Shown here piece by piece: positions 23,401-35,914 of a stretch of 64,000 nt of DNA. The first letter of the stretch is position 1. Each line of letters begins with the position of its first letter. The notes under the pieces are model-generated. The model worked only from the letters and a program-made list of their open reading frames with translations. It was not told the origin of the DNA and did not search any database. Source of the DNA: Lethocerus indicus (Eukaryota > Arthropoda > Insecta > Hemiptera > Belostomatidae). Made by a program: the position numbers and the translations under genes. The stretch covers positions 1,612,001 to 1,676,000 of the forward strand of contig JACDQD010000006.1 in the NCBI GenBank assembly GCA_019843655.1, given 5' to 3'.

Positions 23401-26400
23401 CGGCTCACTTAGTGTCTTGTGATGCAAATTTTTGATTCGGGAATAATATAACCGACGGCTGAGATTCGATACCTTGCCAGCCACCGTTACTGAAACGGAC
23501 GTCCAAATTAATATTAGATAACAAGACTTAAAATTTAAAGAGCCATATTGAAACACCCGCCGACATCGCCCGCATCCAGATATTCCTTAAAGCACATCCC
23601 GGTAGGTTTCTAATCCCGTTTCCTTGCACGTTCCATTCCCACGTTTCTCCTAATTCCACGGCTCGTTCCTATCGCGCATCCTTTATCCAACGCCCACACA
23701 TATAACTGTAAGATTGTCTTTCTTTACTGGGTTTTAAATATGTATATATAGTAGTTAAATAATTAACCTGAGAAGGGGAAGCAGGGGATTACTGTTGTTA
23801 TGCAAAAAAAAAGGAGGAAGTTTAAATGCTCGCCGACGCTGGTGCGCACGTGCGTGCGCACGGGGGGAGGGGGGCGGAGTGCGCACGACCGTAAGATGCG
23901 GATGAACAGAGATGAACGGAGACAGGAGGAATGTGATTTGTTGCGGCAGCTGAAAAACAGACCTGAGCGAGCCCCTGCAGTCGGGCAACAGAGTTTTCTC
24001 CCATTAAATATTGGACTTACATTTATAAGAACAAAAATTGCGACCGCTCCCAGAATCGTACGCCTGAAAAACTCCCCTATTCGTTATTACATATCGGCCT
24101 ATCGAAAAAACTCTGTTTTCCGGGGGAAACAATCCACTCGACAGTGACGAATTGGTTACCAACCATTAATGTACCGGGTACCAAAGTTCGAAGGCTATCA
24201 TAAACTGATTGAGGTCAACCTTATTAGACGTTTTATTGGGGGGGGGGTTTTCCAAGGAGAAATATTTGTTCATTGTAATGTCTGAAGGTTTCCTCAAATA
24301 TTTCAGGAGAAATGAATGGTTTATTCGCTAATAAAACTAATAAAACACGGCCTTGGCTCTGTAGGTACTCTAGATCGGAGGTGTCGCCGACCTTGTGGAC
24401 TCCCCTCCCCCTCACCCCCTCCAGGGTCTGCCGGGGCCTGTGTGCTAAGACAGCTAGTCAGGAGTTTGTTGTCTGTTTATAGTGCAAAACTTGTAGCGCC
24501 AGCGGAAAAAACCAAACAAAACATTGTACGCCCACTCTGCAACAATTGTCTGGCGTACGGCCATCACGTAGCAAAACAACAGACATCTGCAAAACAATCC
24601 TTCGGCTCTACCCCTCCCCCACCCCCTGTTTCCGGACGGAGTACACCTACTACTGCTAATAGTGGACAAGAGTGCAGTTCAGCACTAATAATAGATTCAT
24701 TTCCAAGGGAGTAACAGTCGAAGGGAGATTGTCTGAAGGATGCCAGGGAGAATCGTGAAAGGCGGCCGTCCGCCATGGCGAATGACCGCCGCGGCGGTCG
24801 TACGTTGGTTTACCAGGTGATAACAGTTTTTTATAAATCTCTTTCACCGATCGAATTTCCCGAAAACCCGCCCATCTCACCCGGGAAAACTGTCGAACTG
24901 TGACCGATTATCGAACGCGACCCGAAGTTAATCGAAAAAAGAAATAATTGCGGCTAACACAAACAGTGCAAAAAAGACGTGACCAATCAGTATTCGGCCG
25001 CATTCGGTATCCGGTTGTGATTCTTCGATCGATCGAATCTAGAATCGATTGTTGGCGCTGGATAAAATATTGGAGTGCTGACTGAGAATTCTCGTCGACC
25101 TCCTCGATTAACTGAGGTTCATCCCATTGTATCTCAGGAGAGGTTTTAACGATATATGTTGGTGTATAATGACAGCACCAATACACCTCCGGCGGTCCTG
25201 CAGGATTGAGGGGCTTTAGGGTCGCGGATCAAAGGATGCTCCAAAGAAAAAGGAAGAAACGAAAGGGGGTAATTAGGAACAGATGAAAGAATGGGCTTGA
25301 GAGGGGACACAGAAGAGGGATGTGGGATGGGGGTGGGGGTGGGTGAGCACTTTGAGCAAAGTGCCGGCCGAAGACGATAAAGATCGCGCTGTGTTGGCTC
25401 CTCCTCCAGTACTTCTTCCCAGAACTAACTTAGTTCTCAAAAATCTAGAACCTCCGGATATTATAAACTAGAATAGACCGAATTTTCTCCCCCCCCCCTC
25501 TGTATTCGGCCTCTCACCAAAGTATACAGCGGCGTCCTGTCGACGTAGACCCTAGAACTTTTTTCGCTAATTAACGTGGCAAATAATTCGATATTGCCAA
25601 ACAAGCAAGCTTCCTTTAATACGATTGTGCACTTCTAATAACTTTACGATTTCGTGAAACGGCGCCAAGTAATCGGAATAATATCGCCTCCCCCCGTAAT
25701 CACATTTTATGATTCTCCAATTCCGTTTCATTTCCTGCATCAAAAAGGAAGAATTCTTTTTCGTTCTATTCAGATTAAACGGTCGACGAGTTCAACGACT
25801 CATCGTTCCTGGTGGAGGTTAATCGGCAGAAGATAGGAGAGTTCTAATCGGACCAACTATAGATGCTATCCCTAATCGCGGGTCCTATTTCAACCTTGCA
25901 GTTTATCCGGACACAGTCGTCAAACTCCGCAATCGGATACGGAGCTGACTGAATTTTAAATTTTTAAATTTAAACCGTTTTAAATGCTGGACATTGCTGA
26001 AGAATCGCCACAATTCTTTGGTAATTTTCCTTCACTCGATGGATGAAAAGTGCCCCTAAAGAAGATTCCCCCTAAACCGACGAAGAATTTTGTTTCAGAA
26101 TTAAATTTTAAAGAAGCGTTCGCCAACCAAAGGGATGAACTAAAAATACTGTATTTTCCTTCTCGTGGACGACCAGAACGATCTGTTATTATTTTACGAA
26201 AATAGGCCCCGGTCACGAATCGAATTATTTCCGTCGGTTATTTCTAACCGAAGTCATGAAAAAGTCTATATTTTTTATCGCGTTTAATGAAGCGATCTAG
26301 ATTTTCTACAAACAAATCTCAGACGAAAATACTGTTCTCTCGGTATTTAATCACCAATTATCGTATAATACATATCCGTTTATCGATATTGTCATCAAAT

Positions 26401-26980
26401 AGTGTGTAAACTCTACAAACAAATCTCCGTTGGATATTTGCCCAGCGTCATTTTATATCATTATAATCATTTTACACCCCCTTTCCTGGAGTGTCCTGGA
26501 GATCGGACACGTGGCAAAATATCAGGGGATATTGTTTAAGCAGCGGGGTATATATTTGCCGAGCGAGCGTCCACCGCTAATTCCCCGCTTTTAAATCGTC
26601 CAAATAGACGAATTGTATAGAAAAAATAAATGAGGCCGGCGAGGCGGTCGGATAATTAAACCCGGCGGCGGCGGCCGGTGTGAGAATGGCGAGGGCTGTG
26701 TTTAGCGGTCGGATTATGCACGGGGTTGGTATTGAATAAAAAAAAAACCCCCCCAACGCGGGGTTGAAATGGAGCGAGGGGGTGGGATCGTGGGCGTGCC
26801 CCCGGGGGTGGCCTACCACAAACACCGGAGGCGGCGGCGGCGGCGGCGGCGGGGATTATCCCCACAGGGGCGTCATCAGATAATCCCTATAAACACCCGG
26901 AGCCCGTCCACACCCCACAAGAGGGGGGTGGCCTGAAGAGGTCCATGTGCCACACGAGGACCGTATAATCCCACAACGCA

Positions 26981-27299
26981 GTAGCCCCATACTTAAGGTA
27001 CGCACCGATAGCGCACAGGAACACTGTCTTTCCCGGGATTTGGGAACTCCTGGTATTTTTGGAAATATAAAAAAACCGGTTCGCCTGTCCGTAATCCCCA
27101 TGACGCGATTCCGCTACGTTTGATGTAATGTGTGGAATTTTTTAATTAATTCAAACTCTCCTAGTGGCGTTTGCCGTACGTTGCACCATTCGGGAAAGAA
27201 GTAGCCCCATCCTTAAGGTACGGACCGATAGCGCACAGGAACACTCTCGAACACCGCCCTTTCCAGGATTTGGGAACTCCTGGTATTTTTGGAAATAAT
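26981..27299. repeat. direct duplication of a roughly 90-bp unit
   Basis: 26981-27070 and 27201-27299 share GTAGCCCCAT, GCGCACAGGAACACT and TTTGGGAACTCCTGGTATTT. They are 220 bp apart; the second has an extra CGAACACCGC. Confidence 0.85.
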
Positions 27300-27389
27300 G
27301 AAATATCACGAAAAAATGCCGTACGGACTTTTCTTCTCTTTGGATCACCGAAAGATCGGGTTTAAGAATACGCGGAATTGTAAAAACAT

Positions 27390-27498
27390 TGTAGGTTTGC
27401 GGTGTTTCTGTCGGATGCCCGAAAAACACCCAAAGTGACCTGACAGTGACTAACGCCGCTACTGAAGATGGCGAGCGGCCGAAACCGGTCTAGCAAAA
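27390..27498. mobile_element. foldback hammerhead repeat (copy 5, right half)
   Basis: Contains GATGCCCGAAAAACACCC, GACAGTGACTAACGCC and an intact forward hammerhead-like motif. The left half is reduced to GGTTTGCGGTGTTTCTGTC. Confidence 0.68.
27458..27494 (+). ncRNA. hammerhead-ribozyme-like motif, best match to consensus
   Basis: GCTA (27458-27461), CTGAAGA (27462-27468, the C3-A9 core with A at N7), one extra T, stem II GGC/GCC with loop GAGCG (27470-27480), GAAA (27481-27484), CCGG, TC, then TAGC (27491-27494) pairing with GCTA as helix I. Helix III is only the self-complementary ACCGGT, as in dimer-forming hammerheads of Penelope-like elements. Confidence 0.65.
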
Positions 27499-27499
27499 G

Positions 27500-27655
27500 A
27501 ATATTCTTCTATTTCATCGGTTTTTGATCTTCAGTAGCGGACATTTTAACGTTGCCGTAAAACAAATAATATACGTGTAAATCAATGGATAGCCACACAT
27601 AAAAATAAATAAAAAATTTAGAACTCACTAGTATTCTGTATATTCTGGTGCCTAC
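27500..27655. repeat. dispersed repeat, inverted copy of 33655-33792
   Basis: Shares CTATTTCATCGGTTTTTGAT, CAGTAGCGGACATTTTAACG and GTATTCTGTATATTCTGGTG. The 33.7-kb copy lacks about 29 bp in the middle. It starts right after hammerhead copy 5 and includes a CTTCAGTAGCGG half-motif. Confidence 0.8.
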
Positions 27656-28547
27656 TCTCGATTTGAATATGAATATTCAACGAAAATGAGTATTCTCTTC
27701 ACAAATTTATGATTTCGACACGTATAGTAACGTTCCTCTCCAGTCTCTCATTCCGATCCGTTTATCGACGTTGTCATTAAATAGTGTGTAAATCCGATCC
27801 TCTTCGAACTGCTACTGACGTTATGAAGAGAAAAATAAGCAACAAATAATTTTAAGAGATGATAAAATTTCATCGTATCGCCCATAAACCGCCGTCGATC
27901 GCCCCGTTCTCAAAGCGCCTAGAGAGAAAAAAACGGACATTTAACTGAGATGAATATAGACCGGAAAATGTGTCCAGAAAGAAATTCCAGATACGTATCT
28001 GGGCTGGTTCTGTCGTCTCTGTTAGACCGGTTTCGGCTGGTCCCTATAACGAACGTCAGCAGCATTCCTATGGCACAATAAGCCCCTTGCGGTTTTATTT
28101 GGCGATCCATGTTTGGGGGCCTCACTCGGCGAACAATAACAATATATAATTATAATTAAAACGATAACGGCCATCCACCACAAGCAGGGCCACTTCTCGT
28201 ACTTCTTCTGGCCGATACGTACAATTTCGTCCTACCGATTGAAGCTAAAGGATATTTTATTGTAGATACTGCTGTCGACATCACCATATAATTGTAGTCG
28301 CTCAGTGGTAAGTACTTGTTGTAGTGAAATTCAGACAGGTGTCATCAATATTTATGGACAAACCTAATTTTTCGTTAGTTCCTAATTTGCATACATTATT
28401 CTTCAACGGCGAGTAGTAATACATAAATATATCGTCTCCGCTAGCAGAATTGGTCTTATTAGGCCAATTCGTGCTTCTTCAGTAGCCGGTGTACTGGACA
28501 AGACTATAGACATTGAAGGTGTTTCGAATCATTAGTTTAGCGTACCT

Positions 28548-28718
28548 GTTCTGTGGTCTGCGAGGGCTTGGAAAAGCCGTAGATTTGTTGTGCTTCTGCG
28601 TTCTGTCCACTGTCGAAGTACAAGTGACAGTGACAGTGCAGTGGGGATGCCCGAAAAACATCCAAAGCGCCCACAGTGACTACTGAAGATGGCGAGCGGC
28701 CGAAAAGCCGGTCTATCA
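28548..28718. mobile_element. foldback hammerhead repeat (copy 6)
   Basis: Left arm CTGTGGTCTGCGAGGGCTTG, inner GTACAAGTGACAGTGACAG and GATGCCCGAAAAACATCC. A forward motif lies near 28676-28717 (CTGAAGA, GGC/GCC, GAAA, AGCCGGTC). Confidence 0.68.
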
Positions 28719-29761
28719 GTTTATCCTCTTGTTTCTATTCTTATTTTAAGACACTACAATTTTTTTTAAATTATATTTAGTGACACTAGGATTTGATCAC
28801 ACGACTACTTTTTGCTGGAGAATCCACCCATCCTTGCCCCCTTACTGTGCAATTTCGTTTTGAAGGAGGACTTTTGGTATAACACACGAGCTAGTTGATT
28901 ATTATGAAATTGAGAGGATTCATTACGAGCAGGAGTTGGAATGGCTCACAACTCGATTACAAGAAAAGTAGTGGAAAAAATTCGAAATATGAAAACAGGA
29001 ATCTTGACGGCTTTCTTCTTTTGGGGGACTTTTTCTGAACCTGCTCACCGCTAATTTTGTAAAATACGATACGCTCCGTTTTACGGCCGTTTTTCGACTT
29101 TTTCCCAATGATGTCAACGGCTAGGAATATGCCGGAGTGGAGGCGTCGCGCGTCGGAGGCGTATTTGGGAGCCACCCCAGGACAGATAGGGCACAGACCG
29201 GAGGCCACTTTGTACTAATCTAAATGGGACAACACGGCTCATCACTATCTTGCCCCCCGGGGGTATCTCTATTGCGCAACGACGGCACTGTCGGATGTTG
29301 CAAAGTCTGTAACGATTCGCTTGAAATGTATTCGAGAGCGGGCGCTTGGCGCGAAGCCCGGCCGGCGTCATGCTCCGACGATTAAGTCCCGGGTACGAGA
29401 AGAAAACTACCCAATCATCAACGCGTAGGTCAAGCGATAGTCCGACCTCATTTCGCACTCCCGCCCATACGATGCATATCGCCGTAGATTGTACGGACAG
29501 TTCTAATAAACAGCCAGATATTAAATATCACTGATAACTTTTTTGTGGTCCGCGAGGGGTTGGAATGCACGTGCCAAAGTGCAGGCAGGATAAGGGACGA
29601 ACCTCGGTTAATCCCGGCTACGACCCAATGTTATTCAGGGATTTCCCTTGGGATATTCTGTTTCTACCCACAAATTTTGCAACAGCGACGAAATGATCGG
29701 CAAACTGACTACTGAAGATTGCGAGAAGCTGTAACCGTACGATGGTATAATATATACCTAA

Positions 29762-29930
29762 GATATTAGTGGTACTAATCGATATTTTGACTTTGGTTGA
29801 TTATTAATCTACTATATATTCACCGATATTATCGACAACTCTCCGGCCACTTTTCCGGCAAATTTTCGATTCCCTCTTGATCTCCTCAAGACCGAAATAC
29901 ATCTTATCAAATTGTCGATTACGCAGGACA
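29762..29930. mobile_element. mariner-type MITE, AAAAGTAATCGACA family (eroded ends)
   Basis: Shares the interior ATTATTAATCTACTATATAT and CCACTTTTCCGGCAAATTTT. Both TIRs are damaged. Confidence 0.68.
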
Positions 29931-31024
29931 AAGTTTACGCCTAACAGTAAATAATTATCGACTTCAGAGTAATTTTTCGCGAGCCCGGGACTTGTATTAA
30001 GATTAACTTCCTCTGTAGGATCGCCTAATACTTCCGGAAGAATTCCTCGGTTGGCAGGTTTTTTGAAACCGGAATTTTTTCGTATACCGGCGAATCGCGG
30101 GGAAAAATCCATTTCCAAGAGACCCCCCCCCTGGGAAACTTCTATTGAAGAAATTCGTCTAATATTTTAAGCTTTTCAATGTTTTCCTGTTTCCGGTCAC
30201 TCCCACGCCGTAGACTGTGGTGGGTTCGAGGGTCATCCCCCTGAGCCTCCCTTCGCCCTCAACCTCGTCCTCTCACGGCTGTCGGTTATTTCAATACTCT
30301 TGACGTCGGTCGGTCGATGCGGGCCCCTTTTTCTCCACTTGTTTTTTGTTCCCATTTTGTTTCTGTGTCATTTCACACAACCCCCACCCCCACCCCTCCT
30401 GTTTCCGCTTTCCGCCGGCGTGAACGCCGACACAATGGAGGCGGCGGTGGCGGACAGTCGGACGAACGGCGAATGACACAAAGGGGAACGTGGAAATCGC
30501 GTTATCTGCGTTTTCGATTTCATTTCTCGAATTCACGCCCCTCCTAGAATGAGGGCTGTCCTTTTAACTGTCGCCAATAACACGGTCTCTAAGATAAGGT
30601 TCACTGTACCGCTATTATCCCCCTCCGGTATCTTACTATTATAGTTTATCCGGGGGTCGTCCTTCTTAATTCCAGTTCCAGAGAGACGTGCATCTTCGTG
30701 AGAGTTTTTTTTTTTTTTTGAGACTTTCTGAACCAATTTTCTCTTCAACAGAAAGCCACTATCGACTTTGGCGAGTGTCCAAACGAGAGACTAAAATGCG
30801 GTCCACTGTAGTAATAATATTCACGGGACTATAATGAAAGGAGGAACGTTAAGGGACGCAGTTTTTCTTTTATTCTGTATTCTGTTTTGCTCTCAATATT
30901 GCCTAGCGGCTGGTTATTTAACCTTTAATTCTGTATTAATTTATTCCTCCTCAATACTCCTATTATCATCTCCATTTTCACTTCTCGTGGAGAGTCTTTC
31001 CTCGTTCTTTTTATTTTAGACAGT

Positions 31025-31048
31025 TCTCTCTCTCTCTCTCTCTCTCTG
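31025..31048. repeat. (CT)n microsatellite
   Basis: About 12 units. Similar GA/CT runs lie at 35294-35313 and 38960-38985; CTT/CTC runs lie at 20598-20623 and 39150-39172. Confidence 0.9.
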
Positions 31049-31093
31049 GGCCCAATCCACCCGTCGTGAGACGGGAGCGTATCGCCGAAAATG

Positions 31094-31136
31094 CAACTGA
31101 CGACGACGGCGAGAAGCGGAAACCGGTCCAGTAGCA
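31094..31136 (+). repeat. hammerhead-like relic
   Basis: CTGACGA core, then GGAAACCGGTCCAGTAG. Stem II is degenerate. Confidence 0.35.
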
Positions 31137-31419
31137 GGGGACGAAATCAGTAGTAGAAATTTACCCCCATCCTGACGATATATCTTCTGGAAACATGTTC
31201 CCGGAAAGGAGCCATTCTGTTTCGAAATATTAAATTGTCGGGAAATAAATTTTGAAATACTGTCCAGTTAACTGTTTATACGTCTGGTTGAATGGAGCAT
31301 ATGTCTGGAGAGTCAGTGCGGTAGGCATTGTTGGCGCCTCGCTGTCTGGCAGGGTACCACTCCAGGTACTCACTTCCTTATCGGTCTTCTGTACCCAAGA
31401 GTACACAATACAATAAGGG

Positions 31420-31422
<3 letters not shown>

Positions 31423-31470
<48 letters not shown>
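31423..31470. repeat. (TA)n microsatellite
   Basis: About 24 perfect units. Confidence 0.95.
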
Positions 31471-31474
<4 letters not shown>

Positions 31475-32937
31475 CGCCTGTATGAATCGCATTCGGTTTT
31501 TCATTCATTCAAGCATGCCGGCACACGTGTTCGCACCAACTTCGTGGAAAACCCTTCAATAAATCCCTCCCGACTTCTGTACAAATTTCACTACCGGGGT
31601 GGTGAGAAAGAGCCCTTAGGGGTTAGTAATAAAACCGCCTAAACCTTTTTATCCCACCGTTTCGCCTTGTGTGGGACAGTAACGAGCCGCCGTGGATTTG
31701 TCTCAATAATTTTTTTTTTAGTTGTACAACAAAAAGAAATTTGTATTAATTAATGTAAATTCCTAGAATTAGGTCGTTACAACTTATTGGAATTCACTAC
31801 CAATGGTAGTATGTTCCTCAGCGTACAGGGTCTACAACAAGTTAACCACATAATTCAAGATCCAACAGCCTATCCAAGGGCCTGTATATATAGTTAATTT
31901 TTCCAGTACATTCTCGTGTTTTTTTATATCTAGCGATCCCGTCGGTTAATTGCAAAAAAATCAGTTTTTTCGACCTCACAAACAACTATTGTTGAATTGG
32001 GCCTCGTTGTCCAGGTACATTTTTTTTTCATTTCGGAATATTAATAATAAGCAAGTTATTACTTCAAACTCCAGCGTTGTTTTTTTTTTATCACTAAACA
32101 TAAAAAGATGCGGAATAGTGTCATATTTACGAAACCGCGAACCGTTTCTTCGATATGTTGCCACATTGAAAAACCCAAAAAATTTATTCTTTTTGTAATA
32201 AAATATCGAAGAAAATGTCTCCCAGGCATTGTTGTCTCGGCAGCATTGTTAAAAGAAACGTTGTTGAATTTTACCGTCGTATTTTTTTTTCTGCCGTTTT
32301 TTCAGAATATTGTAATATTTCAAAAAATCCAGCCGAGAAGGGGCTAATAATATGCGTCTACTGTCACGTAATCGCAGTAAGTCAGTAAGAATAAAGACGT
32401 ATTTTTCTTAAATATTTAGCAAAATATATAAATATTTTTTGTGACAGTGACCTCTCCTCGAGGAGATCGTTGTCGGACCTTGTCCGACGGGTTCGGAAAG
32501 GTATAGTTTTTGTTTTCAAGAATATTTTAATATGAGAAAAAATTTAAATTAAATTATAAAATGACTAATAATCTATTCACGAAACGGGCTTTAGTCCGAA
32601 TTTAATACAGCGGGAGGGTTGGGCCGGCAATTGAGGCCGGTCTAAGTCAAAGCGTATTCGTAAAATGGGATTGACACATCAATAAAAATCGTGTGTCAGG
32701 TAGTCGACGTCGATACGTGAGAAAACTCCCTATACCCGTTTTCCGTGCACTGGCTGGTTAGGTATGAGGGGGTGGGGTGGGGGGGGGGGAGGTAAGGTTT
32801 TCCGCCCTAACTGGGTGTAATAAACTGGACGAATGACTTTGGTCAAATATTTTTGTGCCGTGTGAAACTATGGAGGAGGGGCGCACACGTGTGGCGGATT
32901 ATAGCGGTATAGTTGCACCGCGGTGACCCGGAGGTGT

Positions 32938-32988
32938 AGCAGGAGGAGGTGGAGGAGGTGGTGGAGGAGGAGGAGGAGGTGGAGGACG
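32938..32988. repeat. (GGA)n/(GGT) trinucleotide repeat
   Basis: Mixed AGG and TGG triplets. No open frame uses it. Confidence 0.85.
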
Positions 32989-33321
32989 GTCACAAAGTTT
33001 TCCCACAGTCCTGGACTACGCACGTGCCCTCAGGGCTAAACCTGGAATTTTGTCTCTGGGGAGGAAGTGTAAAATCCTTTCATTGTTTATTACCTCGTCG
33101 TTGTCCTCCTGGTGCAAACTTGTCCTGAAGTACCTGAAGGACTGCAGGCACCAGACGGCGAGGCGCCCCCAGGACCTACACCCTGAATTACTTTCGTTTT
33201 ACGATAAATTTTTTCCCGGTCTACATATCCCATAATAAATTTCTTTTTCCAAGAAATGACCTAAGGGTAGGTACAGATTTGCACACCTGACAGACCTTAG
33301 CACGTGAATCGACAGGATGTA

Positions 33322-33515
33322 TTAGGTGTACCCAAAAGTAATCGACAATTTGATAAGATGCATTTTGGTCTTCGAGGAGTTCTTCGAGTGGCAGAGAGTT
33401 GTCGATAATATTCTCGTATATATAGTATATATATATATATAATTAAAGTTTCTTTTTCAGCAAAATAAAATTAATTCCAAAATCAAAATGATGATTACTT
33501 TTGGGTACCCCTAAT
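33322..33515. mobile_element. mariner-type MITE, AAAAGTAATCGACA family (best copy)
   Basis: TTAGGTGTACCCAAAAGTAA to TTACTTTTGGGTACCCCTAA. It contains a TATATA run at 33418-33443. Confidence 0.8.
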
Positions 33516-33654
33516 ACATAAAAGACTGTTGTTATTTGCTTCTGTCCGTGTATTTATAGTTGCTTAATAAAATTAATAATGATAATAAGCTTTCATTTTT
33601 CAGTAGAAAAAATTCAAAACTGTGAAGATTTCCATTGTGAACACGAAGCGCATA

Positions 33655-33792
33655 AGCATTGACACCAGAATATACAGAATACTAACAGTTCTACATTTTT
33701 TATTTATTTTTTTTGTCTATGGCTACCCAACGGCAACGTTAAAATGTCCGCTACTGAAGATCAAAAACCGATGAAATAGAAAGAATATTATA
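33655..33792. repeat. dispersed repeat, inverted copy of 27500-27655
   Basis: Reverse complement of the 27.5-kb repeat, with CCGCTACTGAAGATC inside. Confidence 0.8.
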
Positions 33793-34417
33793 ATATTACC
33801 ACATTTTGTAAATAGTGAGGTGAACTACCGGAGTCCTCACACTGTTTATTTAAAACTAAAATCGTCAGAGATAAATCTATAGATGCGCTGACATCGTCAT
33901 TTAAAACCACGTTTCTCGTTTAAGAACCACTTTTCTTCGATTGCAAATTTCATTTTATTGAAATCACAACTCTCAGATTTTGAGAGTATACCCCACCGTC
34001 AGTAGTAGTTTTTCCGCTCGTGTGGAAACAATAGACCGGTTTTTGATTCGTACAAATGGAGTCAGACCTCGTTTCCTAGTGCCTAGAAGTTGGGATTACT
34101 ATTATTACCGCCAACTATTAATAGTGCTCCTATTCAGTAGTGCTCTACGCGCTAAGCCCAATCTGCGCTTTCCAGTCTACCACAGCCTTCTTCGTTATTA
34201 TATTTCATTCATTAATACGTCCTAATTTGCTGTACTATGATAAGTTTATTGAAGGATAAATACATTTTAACTTTATTTCGTGCAGATAATTAGATAATTT
34301 TAAGCGGAAGGTTAGATTTAATCAGAAAAAAGGGTTAATATGAAATAACAGAATTTTACTATTGAGGCGGCTACCGACAGGCGCGGCTACTGAAGACGAC
34401 GAGTTCTGGCAAGAGAG

Positions 34418-34637
34418 GTCTGCGAGGGGTTGGAATACCGTAGATTTTTTGTTTCGGTCTCCTCTCGCCGGTTCGGTCTTTCGCCAGACCGTTTTCGGCC
34501 GCTCGCCATCACTGTCAGTACGCAGTGGCAGAGCAGTGAGGATCAAGTGACTGACACCGCTACTGAAGATGGCGAGCGGCCGAAAACGGTCTGGCAAAAG
34601 ACCGAACCGGCGAGAGGAGACAGAAACAGAAAAAATT
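34418..34637. mobile_element. foldback hammerhead repeat (copy 7, near-perfect arms)
   Basis: GGTCTCCTCTCGCCGGTTCG on the left mirrors CGAACCGGCGAGAGGAGAC on the right; GCGGCGAGC-type stems mirror each other inside. The spacer is short. Folded, this makes a long hairpin. Confidence 0.75.
34559..34595 (+). ncRNA. hammerhead-ribozyme-like motif
   Basis: GCTA, CTGAAGA, T, GGC-GAGCG-GCC, GAAA, ACGGTC, TGGC. Helix I pairs with one G-U. The opposite-arm motif (34482-34520) is damaged in its core. Confidence 0.58.
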
Positions 34638-34967
34638 CTACAATAATAATAATGTTGAATTTTTCCTGTATCTGAATGGACTTCAGAAAGAGGTACGACT
34701 ATTTTATCGAGGCTCGACCATATCGCCGATGTGGGCCGGCTCATAAGGCCCTCGAGACGCCGGCAACTTCAAAGGGGACCGAAGCCGTCCAATGGGTCAC
34801 TATCATTTCGTCACCCTCAATGAGGGACGGACCCTCCGAGGCGACAGATTTATGTGACCATCACTCGCGGCCGACTCCGATCACGGCCCGGCTATTTCAT
34901 ATCCACCTCCTCGTCGACCAACTACTACAGAAGCCCTGAATTTCGTCCAAGACCGTGGATATCGTCT

Positions 34968-35035
34968 GTTTCTGTCTCTGCTCCTCGCCGTTTCGGTCTT
35001 TTGCCAGACCGGTTTGTACACTTGTACTGTACAAC
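34968..35035. mobile_element. foldback hammerhead repeat fragment (copy 8)
   Basis: TTTCGGTCTTTTGCCAGACC then GGTTTG, followed by CACTTGTACTGTAC. Only the outer arm survives. Confidence 0.55.
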
Positions 35036-35914
35036 CTCGGAGACGTTCAAACATTCACCTGTACATATCGGCGAAGTTGATCTTCCGGAGTAAACCACTC
35101 CACTCTTCGGTGTCTTTCCGATCCATTTCTTGAGGGGGGGGGCAATCGGCCAATATTTTATCGCCGATTAAAGAGACATCGTCCACCGATAGATATCGGA
35201 AAATAGGAGGTTATTCTGGACAAAACCGACTGTGTAGGGGTGAAGGAGCTCATTGTTATACTAATGTACCGTTCGGGGACGGGTTCTCCCGCCAGAGAGA
35301 GAGAGAGAGAGAATATCCTCGCGAAAATGAGAGAAACATAAAAGCGTAGAAGACAACGGTCCTATAGAAGAAGGAGAAGGAGGAGGAGGATTGAATAATA
35401 GGTGGGGAGGGGGGGACAATAGGTAAGGGGGTGGGGGGTGGAGGAAGGATCAGGTAAGCTTTGCCACCAGACAGTATGTCTACCGACTCCAGAAGCTTCG
35501 ACCGGGAAAGTGTTCCTCCAACTGCCGATAGTGACAGTCGCCCGGGTAGTAACAGTTACTCTCCCCTTCCTCCCACAACCCCCACCGCCGGCCCACAACC
35601 TCCGGGCGTAAATCCACAACGTCAGTCGACAACGTCCCGGTATCTCGTTCACCTTCTTCTCCTCTCTACCCCCTCGTTTTTATTTTCCAATTCTTTTTTT
35701 CGCCCACCCTCCGATCATCGTGTGTCTCCCTGTTGTTGGTGTTGTTGTTGTTTTTTATGGCAATTGAAAAACCGAAACGCGGCGATGCCTACAGGTTCGC
35801 CAAGAGGGAAGAACGGACGCCGCGGCTGGCCAGACATCCGGTACAAAAGCTGCCACTCAAGGTAAAATTTAATTTTTTTTTTCGGTGAAATTATAATTTT
35901 AACAATTTTAGCTA
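35036..35914. other. no gene seen
   Basis: A 134-codon frame at 35461-35865 is Ser/Pro-rich and then hydrophobic. It has no recognisable domain and contains TTG/TTT runs. Confidence 0.4.

Larger units (their letters stand above)
21393..26980. other. no gene seen between LINE relic and the 27-kb duplication
   Basis: Holds hammerhead-like relics (21979, 22713) and one MITE (23208). Frames at 23800-24880 and 25654-26865 are low-complexity or unrecognised. GGC repeats lie at 26828-26851. Confidence 0.4.
27656..33321. other. no gene seen; repeats only
   Basis: Besides the repeats listed, the frames at 29114-29458, 30291-30547 and 31230-31642 are compositional or microsatellite-driven. Confidence 0.4.

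Noticed and set aside
32600..32660. GGGTTGGGCCGGCAATTGAGG, resembling a mariner end
   Set aside because: Only the first few bases match the GGCAACTAAGT terminus and no partner end is present.
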